A stretch of 64,000 nt of DNA from DASUPK01 sp963843085 (GTDB lineage: Bacteria; Actinomycetota; Thermoleophilia; Solirubrobacterales; 70-9). The translations under genes were made by a program, and so were the position numbers. Shown here one piece after another: positions 51,442 through 58,981 of the stretch (position 1 is its first letter; each line of letters opens with the position of its first letter). The stretch lies in the NCBI GenBank assembly GCA_963843085.1, contig CAWJJG010000001.1:410530-474529 (forward strand), written 5' to 3'. The notes beneath the pieces were generated by a model. That model was given only the letters and a program-made list of their open reading frames with translations. It had not been told where the DNA came from and searched no databases.

Positions 51442-52230
51442 CTAAGCCGCCGCGAGCCAGTCCTCGAAGCTGGGGCCCGCGAGCTTCGCGCCGGGGTTGG
51501 GCAGCGCGGCGCCTCCCGCGTATGCCTCCGCGTCCGGATCGTCGGGACCCGACACCAACACCGACTCGCGCGTCTCGCGGACCTCGACCGGCTCACCGCG
51601 GCTCGCAAAGAGAGCGGCGGCCACGTCGGCGAGGCGCTCCGCTCGGGGCCCTGCGACCTCGCTGATCCGGCCGTTCTCGATCTCCGGCTCCTCGGCCGCG
51701 TCGGCGAGCGTCTCGGCGACGACGCGAGCGGCCACGAGCTGGGTCTGCATCTCCGGAAGCCGGGCGACCCCATCCTGGACCGACCAGCCCACCAGCGGCT
51801 CGACGAACTCATGGAACTGGGCCGCGCGAACGATCCGGACCGGCAGCGGCCCTTCGAGCAGGGCCTCCTCCTGGGCCAGCTTCGCGGAGTTGTAACCGCC
51901 GTGGAACTTGTCGATGCCGATGATGGAGACGACGACGATCCCCCGGGCGCCGGCCGCGGCCCCCGCTCGCTGAATGTTCCCGGCCGAAGCGGTGAAGAAC
52001 TCCGTCGCCGACTCCTGGTCGGGTGAAGGACCTGTGGCCGTGTCGATGATCGTCTCGACCCCTTCGAGCGCCTCATCGAGGCCCTCGCCCGTGACCACGT
52101 CGATGCCCGTCGAGCGCGAGATCGGGACGACCTCGTGTCCACGCTCCTCGAGGATCTCGACGAGAGGCACGCCGACCCGGCCGGTGGCGCCCGTGACTGC
52201 GATCTTCTGCCCGTTGCTCTCGGTATGCAT
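51442..52230 (-). CDS. NmrA-type NAD(P)-binding protein
   Basis: 262-aa atypical short-chain reductase. Nucleotide-binding loop AVTGATGRVGVPLVEILEER (about 11-30, GATGRVG), then a middle IVVVSIIGIDKFHGGYNSAK and LEGPLPVRIVRAAQFHEFVE typical of the NmrA/SDR_a5 group. The Tyr-Lys active pair is not canonical, so it may sense or bind NADP rather than catalyse. RBS AAAGGA is present. Single gene, convergent with the flavodoxin-like gene. Confidence 0.9.
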   Translation of the reverse strand: MHTESNGQKIAVTGATGRVGVPLVEILEERGHEVVPISRSTGIDVVTGEGLDEALEGVETIIDTATGPSPDQESATEFFTASAGNIQRAGAAAGARGIVVVSIIGIDKFHGGYNSAKLAQEEALLEGPLPVRIVRAAQFHEFVEPLVGWSVQDGVARLPEMQTQLVAARVVAETLADAAEEPEIENGRISEVAGPRAERLADVAAALFASRGEPVEVRETRESVLVSGPDDPDAEAYAGGAALPNPGAKLAGPSFEDWLAAA

Positions 52231-52373
52231 TGCTGGTCCTTTCCTTCACCGGGCTCGACGCCGGCGGGTCGGGCGGCGCCGTTCGCCGCTTCACCCCTAG
52301 GACGTACCGGCTCCACTCAACGTGACAGGGCCGCTTCCCCCTGTAGGAGCGGTCCCCCGAGGAGTCGGACGGT

Positions 52374-52811
52374 TCAGCGGAGCTCCTCGACCAGCCCGAT
52401 GACGACCCCCTCCGGGCCGCGGATATAGCAGTACCGGTAGATGTCCTTGTACTGCGTGACCTCGCCGACGAGTTCGGCGCCGTGGGGGCGCAGGCGGTTC
52501 AGGACGTCGTCGACGGCGTCGACGACGAACGTGAGGCGAGGGATGCCCGGGGTGTTCACCGGCTCCCTCGGCGCAACGCCGGTGGCGGTCGGCGAGTGGA
52601 ACGTCGACAGCTCGACCCGGCCGTGGCCGTCCGGGGTCCGCAAGAAGGCGAGGTCCGCCCGGACGCCCTCCAACGCGACGAGCTGGTCCACCCACTCGCC
52701 CTCGACCTCTGCCTCACCCTCCAGTTCCAGGCCCAGTTCGACGAAGAACGCGATGCCAGCCGGGAGATCCTCGACCACGACGCCGACGTGATCCATCCGG
52801 TGGATCGTCAT
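52374..52811 (-). CDS. VOC family protein
   Basis: 145-aa VOC protein with a clear methylmalonyl-CoA-epimerase/glyoxalase pattern: MDHVGVVVEDLPAGIAFFVE at the start (His metal ligand), LAFLRTPDGHGRVELSTFHS (Glu ligand), PRLTFVVDAVDDVLNRL and the ending IRGPEGVVIGLVEEL. Metal-binding residues of both half-sites seem intact. Substrate unknown. It is followed downstream by nothing obvious on its strand. Confidence 0.92.
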   Translation of the reverse strand: MTIHRMDHVGVVVEDLPAGIAFFVELGLELEGEAEVEGEWVDQLVALEGVRADLAFLRTPDGHGRVELSTFHSPTATGVAPREPVNTPGIPRLTFVVDAVDDVLNRLRPHGAELVGEVTQYKDIYRYCYIRGPEGVVIGLVEELR

Positions 52812-52863
52812 GCCGCGCAGTCTAGGTTGGCGTTTCCTGCTTGACCTGCCTGACTCGATCGAA

Positions 52864-52894
52864 GCGACTGGATTTTGAACCAGCGACCTTTCGG
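52864..52894 (-). repeat. Partial copy of the tRNA-Pro 3' half
   Basis: 31 bp equal to 53341-53370 except for one inserted T, in the same orientation. It covers the T-arm and variable loop of tRNA-Pro and stops in the anticodon stem. It lies 477 bp downstream of the corresponding place in the real tRNA, with one gene (52910-53320) in between. Confidence 0.85.
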
Positions 52895-52909
52895 GCTCGC
52901 GCTCGGCGG

Positions 52910-53320
52910 TCAGCCGTACCGATCCGGTCCCGCGCGCTCGAGCTTGATTCGAATCAATACGCGCCGTTCGCGCTCCATCCGGGCGCGGTAGTCGTCCCAG
53001 TCGGGGTTCTCATCGGGGAAGCGCTTGTAGTAATCGATCAGAGGGTCCATTGCCTCTGGCAGAGAGAGCACCTCCGCGAGCCCCTCGACGAAAAGCCACT
53101 GCCCAAAGAACGCTTCCGTGAAAGCACAGACCTGGGCCCAAGGGTCGCGACGAAGATTCGCGACCTTGTATGCGGTTTCCCGGCTGGAAATGATCGCGTG
53201 ACCCGCGCCATCAATGTTCACGAGAACAGGGCTCTGCTGGACGCGATCCCCCGCCCCCCGCGTAGCCAGCACACCTCGATGATGCTCGCGGAGAAAGGCC
53301 CGGGACTGGTCAAGATCCAC
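52910..53320 (-). CDS. PPOX-class F420-dependent oxidoreductase
   Basis: 136-aa split-beta-barrel flavin/F420-binding protein: FLREHHRGVLATRGAGDRVQ (start of the pyridoxamine-oxidase-like fold), SPVLVNIDGAGHAIISSR, KVANLRRDPWAQVCAF and GQWLFVEGLAEV, ending WDDYRARMERERRVLIRIKL. This matches actinobacterial PPOX proteins that use F420H2. The start is a GTG at 53318-53320, only 15 bp beyond the 3' end of tRNA-Pro on the same strand. There is no room for a separate promoter, so expression may depend on tRNA read-through. It is flanked by the tRNA-Pro fragment copy. Confidence 0.87.
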   Translation of the reverse strand: MDLDQSRAFLREHHRGVLATRGAGDRVQQSPVLVNIDGAGHAIISSRETAYKVANLRRDPWAQVCAFTEAFFGQWLFVEGLAEVLSLPEAMDPLIDYYKRFPDENPDWDDYRARMERERRVLIRIKLERAGPDRYG

Positions 53321-53335
53321 GATCGAGAACTCTAG

Positions 53336-53409
53336 TCGGGGCGACTGGATTTGAACCAGCGACCTTTCGGCCCCCAGCCGAATGCGCTACCAGACTGCGC
53401 CACGCCCCG
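53336..53409 (-). tRNA. tRNA-Pro (GGG)
   Basis: 74-nt cloverleaf: acceptor CGGGGCG with CGCCCCG, anticodon arm TTCGG-CTGGGGG-CCGAA (anticodon GGG), T-arm GCTGG-TTCAAAT-CCAGT, discriminator A. It follows tRNA-Gly by 22 bp on the same strand. Its 3' half is copied at 52864-52894. Confidence 0.95.
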
Positions 53410-53431
53410 TGACGGGTCAATCCTAGAGGGA

Positions 53432-53503
53432 AGCGGGCGACGGGACTCGAACCCGCTCCTCGAGCTTGGAAGGCTCACGTGCAACCGTTAACACCTCGCC
53501 CGC
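53432..53503 (-). tRNA. tRNA-Gly (TCC)
   Basis: 72-nt cloverleaf: acceptor GCGGGCG with CGCCCGC, anticodon arm GAGC-CTTCCAA-GCTC (anticodon TCC), T-arm GCGGG-TTCGAGT-CCCGT. Probably one transcript with the downstream tRNA-Pro. Confidence 0.95.
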
Positions 53504-53632
53504 GCCGGGCCGATTATAGGATCGCGATCAGGCCTTTCCGGCAAGGCGAACGCCGTCGGGTTTGCGAAACTCAGCGGCCGCGGGACGGTTCTACGGGCAG
53601 GGTCGCCCGGCGGGACCTCGACCACTCAGCGA

Positions 53633-55315
53633 ATGCAGCCTCTCCCCAGGCCAAACCGGAAGCACACGCGCGCGTACGCCATGCTCGGCGCCGCCCTCGC
53701 GCTGCTCGCGATCGCGGGAGCGGGGCTGCTCGCCCGGGCCGCTCACGGCGCTCCCTCGCAGAAGAACGTCGTCTTCATCCTTACCGACGACATGACCACC
53801 AGCGAGCTGGCGGCGATGCCGAACGTACAGTCGCTGCTCGCCAGCCAGGGGACGAGCTTCAACCGGGCGTACGTGTCCTTTCCCCTCTGCTGCCCCTCTC
53901 GCGCGACGATGATGAGCGGGCTCTACATGCACAACCACGGGGTGCACGGCAACCTCGCCCCGAACGGCGGCTGGCCGAAGTTCCGGCCGCACGAGTCGAA
54001 CGACCTGGCGGTCTGGATGCACGACAACGGCTACTACGATGTCCACATCGGCAAATACCTGAACGGCTACGGCGCGGACGACGGCGGTCTGCCGGTGCCG
54101 CCGGGGTGGGACGAGTGGTACGGGAAGGTCTCCGAGGACGCGCTCTACTTCAACTATGAGCTGATCGAGAAGACGGGGTCGTCCGCTACACCCAAGATCA
54201 CCTTCTATGGGGACCAGCCGGCTGACTACCAGACGGACGTCTTCTCTGACCGTGCCGTCAACTTCGTCGACGACAAGGGGCTCGAGAGCCAGCCGTTCTG
54301 GCTGAACGTGTGGTTCAACTCACCGCACGGCCCGTTCGACCCCGCTCCCAGAGACCTCCACCGGTTGGACGCTGCGCCGCTGCCGAAGCTGCCGGGTTTC
54401 AACGAGAAGAACATCACCGACAAGCCGAAATGGCTGCGGAAGCAGGTGCGGAAGCGGCTCAGCAAGAAGCAGGCCGCCCTGATCGCCAACGAGCGGCGGC
54501 GGCAGGAGGAGCAGCTGATCTCGGTCGACCAGTCGGTCGGCGATCTCGTCCAGTCCCTGAAGGACAGGGGGATCCTGGACGACACCTACATCATCTTCGC
54601 CTCGGACAACGGCATCTTCCGTGGCGAGCATCGGATCGCGAGCGGAAAGTTCCTGCCCTACGACCCGGCTTCGAGGGTGCCGCTGATCATCCGAGGCCCG
54701 GGGATCCCGGCGGGGGGCGTCAGTGACGAATTGGTCTGGAACGGCGACATCCCCCAGACGATCCTCCAGATCGCCTCCGGCTCACAGAACGATTCTGTGG
54801 ACGGTCGCTCCCTCCTGCCGTTCGCGGAGAACCCGGGCCTGCGCTCGACCCGTCCCATCCTGCTCGAGGGCGACACCGGCCCCGGCGGGACCGGCACCGA
54901 GTCCTCGGCGCAGTCGAGCAGCGCGCTGAGCCGCGAGGCTCGGGTGCATGTGGCGGGCAAGCGCGGCGTGTCGAACCTGGAGCAGGAGCCGGACGCGATC
55001 AAGTCCGCAGACCAGACGAACCACGCCCCGGCCTACCGCTCGATTCGCACGGCTCGCTACGAGTACACCCTCTATGCCAACGGCCAGTCGGAGCTCTACG
55101 ACATGCAGCGGGATCCGTTCCAGCTCCGCTCCGTGGTGCGCGACCCTCGCTACCGGTACGTCCGCAAGTGGCTCTATTCCCAGCTGGTCCCGTTGTCGGC
55201 ATGCGCCGGCTCGTCGTGCAGGGTCGAGCTCGGCCCGGATCCGGCGCCGCTGCCGAAGAGCGCCATCCGGCCCAAGGGCAAGAAGAAGCCGAAGACGCCG
55301 CAGACCAAGCACTAG
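53633..55315 (+). CDS. Secreted sulfatase, paralogue of the enzyme at 39.7 kb
   Basis: 560-aa exported sulfatase. Signal peptide MLGAALALLAIAGAGLLARA. Active-site start NVVFILTDDMTTSELAAMPN, formylglycine motif LCCPSRATMMSGLY, GKYLNGYGADDGG, SPHGPFDPAPRD, and YIIFASDNGIFRGEHR for the late metal ligands. It shares the GKF-PYDP-RGPGIPAG and LVWNGDI features and the basic tail of its paralogue. Substrate unknown (sulfated sugars are a family inference). Upstream neighbours are tRNAs; downstream is tRNA-Trp. Confidence 0.92.
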   Translation: MQPLPRPNRKHTRAYAMLGAALALLAIAGAGLLARAAHGAPSQKNVVFILTDDMTTSELAAMPNVQSLLASQGTSFNRAYVSFPLCCPSRATMMSGLYMHNHGVHGNLAPNGGWPKFRPHESNDLAVWMHDNGYYDVHIGKYLNGYGADDGGLPVPPGWDEWYGKVSEDALYFNYELIEKTGSSATPKITFYGDQPADYQTDVFSDRAVNFVDDKGLESQPFWLNVWFNSPHGPFDPAPRDLHRLDAAPLPKLPGFNEKNITDKPKWLRKQVRKRLSKKQAALIANERRRQEEQLISVDQSVGDLVQSLKDRGILDDTYIIFASDNGIFRGEHRIASGKFLPYDPASRVPLIIRGPGIPAGGVSDELVWNGDIPQTILQIASGSQNDSVDGRSLLPFAENPGLRSTRPILLEGDTGPGGTGTESSAQSSSALSREARVHVAGKRGVSNLEQEPDAIKSADQTNHAPAYRSIRTARYEYTLYANGQSELYDMQRDPFQLRSVVRDPRYRYVRKWLYSQLVPLSACAGSSCRVELGPDPAPLPKSAIRPKGKKKPKTPQTKH

Positions 55316-55349
55316 CCCTCGCAGGCCGCGGGTTACGATTCCGCGGCAA

Positions 55350-55423
55350 GGGGCACTGGCCAAACTGGCTAAGGCACCGGTCTCCAAAACCGGCGATTCC
55401 AGGTTCGAGTCCTGGGTGCCCCG
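55350..55423 (+). tRNA. tRNA-Trp (CCA)
   Basis: 74-nt cloverleaf: acceptor GGGGCAC with GTGCCCC, anticodon arm CCGGT-CTCCAAA-ACCGG (anticodon CCA), T-arm CCAGG-TTCGAGT-CCTGG, discriminator G. Confidence 0.95.
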
Positions 55424-55438
55424 CTCCTCGGCCGCGCG

Positions 55439-55831
55439 TTACTCCGGGCGGCGCTTCGCGACAGCCGTCCGGGTGGCATCGCGCAGTTCCTGGATCGGCG
55501 TCCCCTTCTCGATGTAGCCGTCCGCACCGCGCTCGATCGACGGCGGGCCCATCCGGTCGGCCGAGAAGCCGGAGAGGACGATGATCGCGACGTCTGGGTC
55601 GCCCTTGCGGATCTCGGGGATCGCCTCGAGGCCGTCCATGTCCGGCATGGAGAGATCGAGCAGGACCGCCTCCGGACGGGTGGCGGCGATGCCGTCGAGC
55701 GCCGTCCGTCCGTCGCCGGCCTCGCCGACGATCTCGAAGCCCGGGTCCTCCTCCATGCCGAAGCGAATCAGCTCCCGGAGCTCGGGAACGTCGTCTACGA
55801 GGTACACCGAAATGGGCTTGCGCTCTGTCAT
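55439..55831 (-). CDS. Single-domain response regulator
   Basis: 130-aa receiver domain without an output domain: VYLVDDVPELRELIRFGMEE, phospho-acceptor VLLDLSMPDMDGLEAI, VLSGFSADRMG and the conserved Lys in GYIEKGTPIQEL. The ATG at 55829-55831 is used; the upstream extension has no support. The next gene upstream (22 bp gap, same strand) encodes a membrane protein with a kinase-like helical domain, a probable partner. It may act as a phosphate sink or by protein contact. Confidence 0.9.
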   Translation of the reverse strand: MTERKPISVYLVDDVPELRELIRFGMEEDPGFEIVGEAGDGRTALDGIAATRPEAVLLDLSMPDMDGLEAIPEIRKGDPDVAIIVLSGFSADRMGPPSIERGADGYIEKGTPIQELRDATRTAVAKRRPE

Positions 55832-55853
55832 GCGCCCCCCAAAGCCGCTCTCC

Positions 55854-56285
55854 TCAGCTGGAAGCATCGCTTCCCGCCACGGTTGCCGGCCTCTGTCGCC
55901 TCAACTCTCCAGGGCCCAGGGCCACCTCGCTGTCTTCATCACCGAGAAGCTCGGTGATGATCATTCGGGCCTTCGTCAGCGTCTCCTCGACCGCGTTCCG
56001 GGTCTTCTCGTCCTGGCCCTGGTCGAGGGCATACTTGGCCACCGAGAGCCCATGGACGACGTTGTCGTTGATCTCGAGGGCCTGCCGCTCCCTCACCTTC
56101 ATGTCCTCGAAGAGCTGCGCGCCGCGCAGAACGCTCGCGTAGCTGAAGATCAGGCCCGTTGCCAGTCCCAGCTTGTTCGTGGTCAGCTGGTTGGTGCGAA
56201 TCAGTCCCCCGAGGATGATGTAGGCGATCACCAGGTACGCGATCCCGATCACCCCGTTCGCGGCAGCTGAGATTTGCCAGGTCAT
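55854..56285 (-). CDS. Membrane protein with histidine-kinase dimerisation-like helix, no ATPase domain
   Basis: 143-aa protein. Two N-terminal hydrophobic helices (ANGVIGIAYLVIAYIILGG and LGLATGLIFSYASVLRG) are followed by a helical hairpin: ALEINDNVVHGLSVAKYALD, then a second helix ending TLTKARMIITELLG. The hairpin looks like the HisKA_3 dimerisation region, but the position of the phospho-acceptor His appears to be Asn (IND instead of the IHD seen in relatives), and no HATPase domain follows. ATG at 56283-56285 with AGGAGG upstream. Pairs with the single-domain regulator downstream. Function inferred only. Confidence 0.7.
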   Translation of the reverse strand: MTWQISAAANGVIGIAYLVIAYIILGGLIRTNQLTTNKLGLATGLIFSYASVLRGAQLFEDMKVRERQALEINDNVVHGLSVAKYALDQGQDEKTRNAVEETLTKARMIITELLGDEDSEVALGPGELRRQRPATVAGSDASS

Positions 56286-56414
56286 CCCGACCTCCTCTCG
56301 AGTCGATGCAGTCCCACACTGGGTGACGCCCGGATGGGGCGGCATTCTTCCAGAGGCCCCTTACGGGGCACATCCGTATTTGCCACGAGACATGAAAACT
56401 AGAATCGAGCGCCC

Positions 56415-56498
56415 GCGGGCGTGGTGGAATTGGAAGACACGCTGGCTTTAGGTGCCAGTGCTCGAGAGAGCGTGGGGGTTCGAGTCCCTCCGCCCGCA
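56415..56498 (+). tRNA. tRNA-Leu (TAG)
   Basis: 84-nt class II tRNA: acceptor GCGGGCG with CGCCCGC, anticodon arm CTGGC-TTTAGGT-GCCAG (anticodon TAG), long variable arm (TGCTCGAGAGAGCG), T-arm GGGGG-TTCGAGT-CCCTC, discriminator A. Confidence 0.95.
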
Positions 56499-56554
56499 TT
56501 CGCCCGTCAGTTGGGTGTAGCGCACATCCAGCCGAGTCCATAGACTTGCTCGCC

Positions 56555-57172
56555 ATGGAAGCGGGGTCGATCCGTCCCGGATACGAGCTCTGGCGACCGA
56601 ACAGGGAGAAATCCGAGTCGAACAGCGCTCGGGTCCTGGTCGTCTTCCTTCTGCTCCTCTCAGCCGGGCTCGCGCTGGTGATCACCCTTGGTGGATGGAC
56701 GCGGCTGGAGGGCGGGAAGATCTTCGCTCTCGCCTACGTGGCGCTCTATGTGCTCTTCGCCTTCCTCGTGGCCCGCTGGAACCGAGGCTCGCTTCCGGTG
56801 ATCTCGGCGCTGGCGATCATCCTCGCCATCTTCGCCGGGATCGCCGCGCCTGCCTGGTTCGACCGGGCCAAGCCCGGTCTCAGCGGCCCGGCACTTCCGG
56901 ATGACCTGCTGGGATTGCTCTGCCTCGTGCTCGTCCCGGTTCAGGTGATCCTGATCGCGGTCGCGATGGTGGCGTTCAACCAGGAGTGGCACGTCGAGGA
57001 GGAGCGACCCATCGGCGATGAGCTGCCGCCCGTTGAGCCTCCAGACAAGCCGGACAAGCCATCCAAAGCCGCCTCCTCGCGACGCGGTGGCGGCCGGAAG
57101 ACCACCGGCACGAGCAAGAGCCGCGCCGGCACCCGCCGGTCGACGGCGACGCGCCGTCCTAAAAAAGCCTGA
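56555..57172 (+). CDS. Multi-pass membrane protein with basic tail
   Basis: 205-aa protein with four hydrophobic helices (VLVVFLLLLSAGLALVITLG, IFALAYVALYVLFAFLVA, VISALAIILAIFAGIAAPA, LLGLLCLVLVPVQVILIAVA). A Pro/Lys/Arg-rich cytoplasmic tail of about 55 residues ends RRPKKA. Unknown family. The C-terminal end overlaps the convergent SRAP gene by 14 bp. No neighbours in operon. Confidence 0.7.
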   Translation: MEAGSIRPGYELWRPNREKSESNSARVLVVFLLLLSAGLALVITLGGWTRLEGGKIFALAYVALYVLFAFLVARWNRGSLPVISALAIILAIFAGIAAPAWFDRAKPGLSGPALPDDLLGLLCLVLVPVQVILIAVAMVAFNQEWHVEEERPIGDELPPVEPPDKPDKPSKAASSRRGGGRKTTGTSKSRAGTRRSTATRRPKKA

Positions 57173-57836
57173 GCGGCGGCTCGATCAGCGCCGGCCCGTC
57201 CTGTCGTACGTCGTTCACCGCGTCCGAGACCTCGGTGACGATCAGATCGTCGGTCGGCGCGAGCAGGCCCTGTAGCCCCGCCTCCCCCGCCCCCGGATCG
57301 AGCCAGTTCGCCTCGTCTGACTCGGAGAGGATCACCGGCATCCGGTCATGGATCGGAGCGACCACCTCGCCCGGCGCGCAGGTGACGATGGCGCAGGAGT
57401 GGACCGAGGACCCATCCGGACGGCGCGCCTCGGCCCAGAGGCCGGCGAAGGCGAACGGCTCCTTCGACGGCCGCGTGATCCAAACCGGCTTCTTGCCCGT
57501 TTCCTCGGCCCGCCATTCGTAGAAGCCGTCGGCGACGATCAGGCAGCGGTGCGTGCGGAACGCGTCCCGAAACGCGGGGAACTCCGCGACGGTCTCGGCC
57601 CGGGCGTTGATCAGCAGCCGGTCGAAGCTGTCCGGATCCGCGAAGTGCGGAATCAGCCCCCAGCGCAGCACCCCCGACTCGCGCCGGCCGTCGTCGTTGA
57701 GCCGGATGGCGAGCACGGGATCGGTCGGCGCGACGTTGTACCGAGGCTTCTGCTCGATCTTCGCCTCCTCGGTCAACCCGAACCGAAACCGCAGCAGCCG
57801 AGGATCGGGGTCGGTGAGTGTGTAGCGGCCGCACAT
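57159..57836 (-). CDS. SOS response-associated peptidase (SRAP/YedK/HMCES family)
   Basis: 225-aa protein of the SRAP family that covalently traps abasic sites in single-stranded DNA. Cys2 exposed after Met removal (MCGRYTL) is the catalytic residue. The other landmarks are RYNVAPTDPVLAI (Asn), LLINARAETVAEFPAF, CLIVADGFYEWR (Glu) and PIHDRMPVIL (His). All catalytic residues are present, so it should be active. No SOS box was identified upstream. Confidence 0.94.
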   Translation of the reverse strand: MCGRYTLTDPDPRLLRFRFGLTEEAKIEQKPRYNVAPTDPVLAIRLNDDGRRESGVLRWGLIPHFADPDSFDRLLINARAETVAEFPAFRDAFRTHRCLIVADGFYEWRAEETGKKPVWITRPSKEPFAFAGLWAEARRPDGSSVHSCAIVTCAPGEVVAPIHDRMPVILSESDEANWLDPGAGEAGLQGLLAPTDDLIVTEVSDAVNDVRQDGPALIEPPLRLF

Positions 57837-57901
57837 TCCCCAAGCCTAGGCGGGGAGTCGGCGCGCGCCGAGCCTCCCGATCACGCGGCCCATGACGTCG
57901 A

Positions 57902-58675
57902 TCACCTCATCAGGCTCGCGGCGAACTTGCGCGCGTGTGTGAAACGAAGCGTGGTCAGCCCGGCCGCCACATGAACCTGGTCGCGTCGACGATCGCGAGC
58001 CTGCTGGGCGGGCGTCCGGTGGTACCGCAGCCCTTCGGTCTCGACGATGAGGCCGAGGTCCGGCCAGTGGAAGTCGACGCGGAAGCCGCGGACGACCACC
58101 TGCGTCTCAGGCATAGGCAGGCGGGCGTCCCGGATCAGCCGCAGGAACATTCGCTCCAGCTCGGAATCCGTAAGGCGGAATATCTGGCGGTCGAGGAGGC
58201 GCGCCACTCTGGCCACACCGTCCTCACCTCGCATCTCATCGAGTACCAGTAGCAGCCGCTCCGGGTCGATCAGCTCGAGCCTGTCCGCCTCACTGATCGC
58301 TGATTCCAGGTCGGCATCGCTGAGACGAGCGGCGAGGTCGGTCAGTGTGCGCACCGGACTGGTCACGGGAATTCCGCGCCTAGCTCGGCGATCCTGGGAA
58401 GTCAGCACGGTGCGCCGATGAATGACCACGCCGCGCAGCCGGCGCTTGCTTCCGCCCATCAGCGAGACCTCGATTGGGCCCGGGGATGGCCCGCAGATCT
58501 CCCACAGCTCCGCAGCGCTCTGGTGACTCAGTAGCGAGCGACCGCCGCACGCCATGACGGCGGCTAACCAGCGTCCATGCCGCCCAACTCGGGCGTCGCC
58601 AAGGGCGAAGACCCCGCGATGAAGAGAGCGCAGCCGACCGGATCGCGACCGATGAGCGATCGCGCTTGGCGTCAA
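57902..58675 (-). CDS. AbiEi/DUF559-type protein, N-terminus lost by a frameshift
   Basis: 257 codons remain open. They hold most of an AbiEi-like winged-helix half (TPSAIAHRSRSGRLRSLHRG, GIPVTSPVRTLTDLAARLSD) and a C-terminal DUF559 nuclease-like domain (VDFHWPDLGLIVETEGLRYH, then RRRDQVHVAAG). In the +1-shifted minus frame just upstream lies LDARIRQLANRQHGVVARE, which is the expected N-terminus. Adding a single base at about 58692 joins them as VVAREQLERLGLTPSAIAHR. So the gene is either broken or mis-sequenced; a true start would be near 58790, inside a large inverted repeat. Function may be as antitoxin/endonuclease-like defence protein, unproven. Confidence 0.75.
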   Translation of the reverse strand: MTPSAIAHRSRSGRLRSLHRGVFALGDARVGRHGRWLAAVMACGGRSLLSHQSAAELWEICGPSPGPIEVSLMGGSKRRLRGVVIHRRTVLTSQDRRARRGIPVTSPVRTLTDLAARLSDADLESAISEADRLELIDPERLLLVLDEMRGEDGVARVARLLDRQIFRLTDSELERMFLRLIRDARLPMPETQVVVRGFRVDFHWPDLGLIVETEGLRYHRTPAQQARDRRRDQVHVAAGLTTLRFTHARKFAASLMR

Positions 58676-58746
58676 TCCGAGGCGCTCGAGCTCTCGCGAG
58701 CCACAACTCCGTGCTGGCGATTCGCAAGCTGCCGGATCCTGGCATC

Positions 58747-58798
58747 GAGGTTTTGGTCCCCGCGTGTCGCTATAGCGACATCAAGGGACCAGAACCTC
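58747..58798. repeat. Nested inverted repeat
   Basis: A 14-bp stem (58747-58760 pairing with 58785-58798, one G-T) enclosing a perfect 16-bp palindrome TGTCGCTATAGCGACA (58765-58780). It lies where the frameshifted AbiEi/DUF559 gene should begin and about 40 bp from tRNA-Leu. It could be a terminator, operator or mobile-element end; there is no T-run. Confidence 0.85.
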
Positions 58799-58840
58799 AA
58801 AATCGCCCCCCTTCCCCAGCAGGTTTTGCGCTTCAGGCGA

Positions 58841-58923
58841 TGCCGGAGGTGGGAGTCGAACCCACACGTCCCGAGGGACACGGCATTTTGAGTGCCGAGC
58901 GTCTGCCATTCCGCCACTCCGGC
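58841..58923 (-). tRNA. tRNA-Leu (CAA)
   Basis: 83-nt class II tRNA: acceptor GCCGGAG with CTCCGGC, anticodon arm CGGCA-CTCAAAA-TGCCG (anticodon CAA), long variable arm (TGTCCCTCGGGACG), T-arm GTGGG-TTCGACT-CCCAC, discriminator A. Confidence 0.95.
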
Positions 58924-58981
58924 GCGTGAGCAACGATAACCCGGCCCCTGCTTCCCAGTTGAACGCGATAATCCGCCGGCG

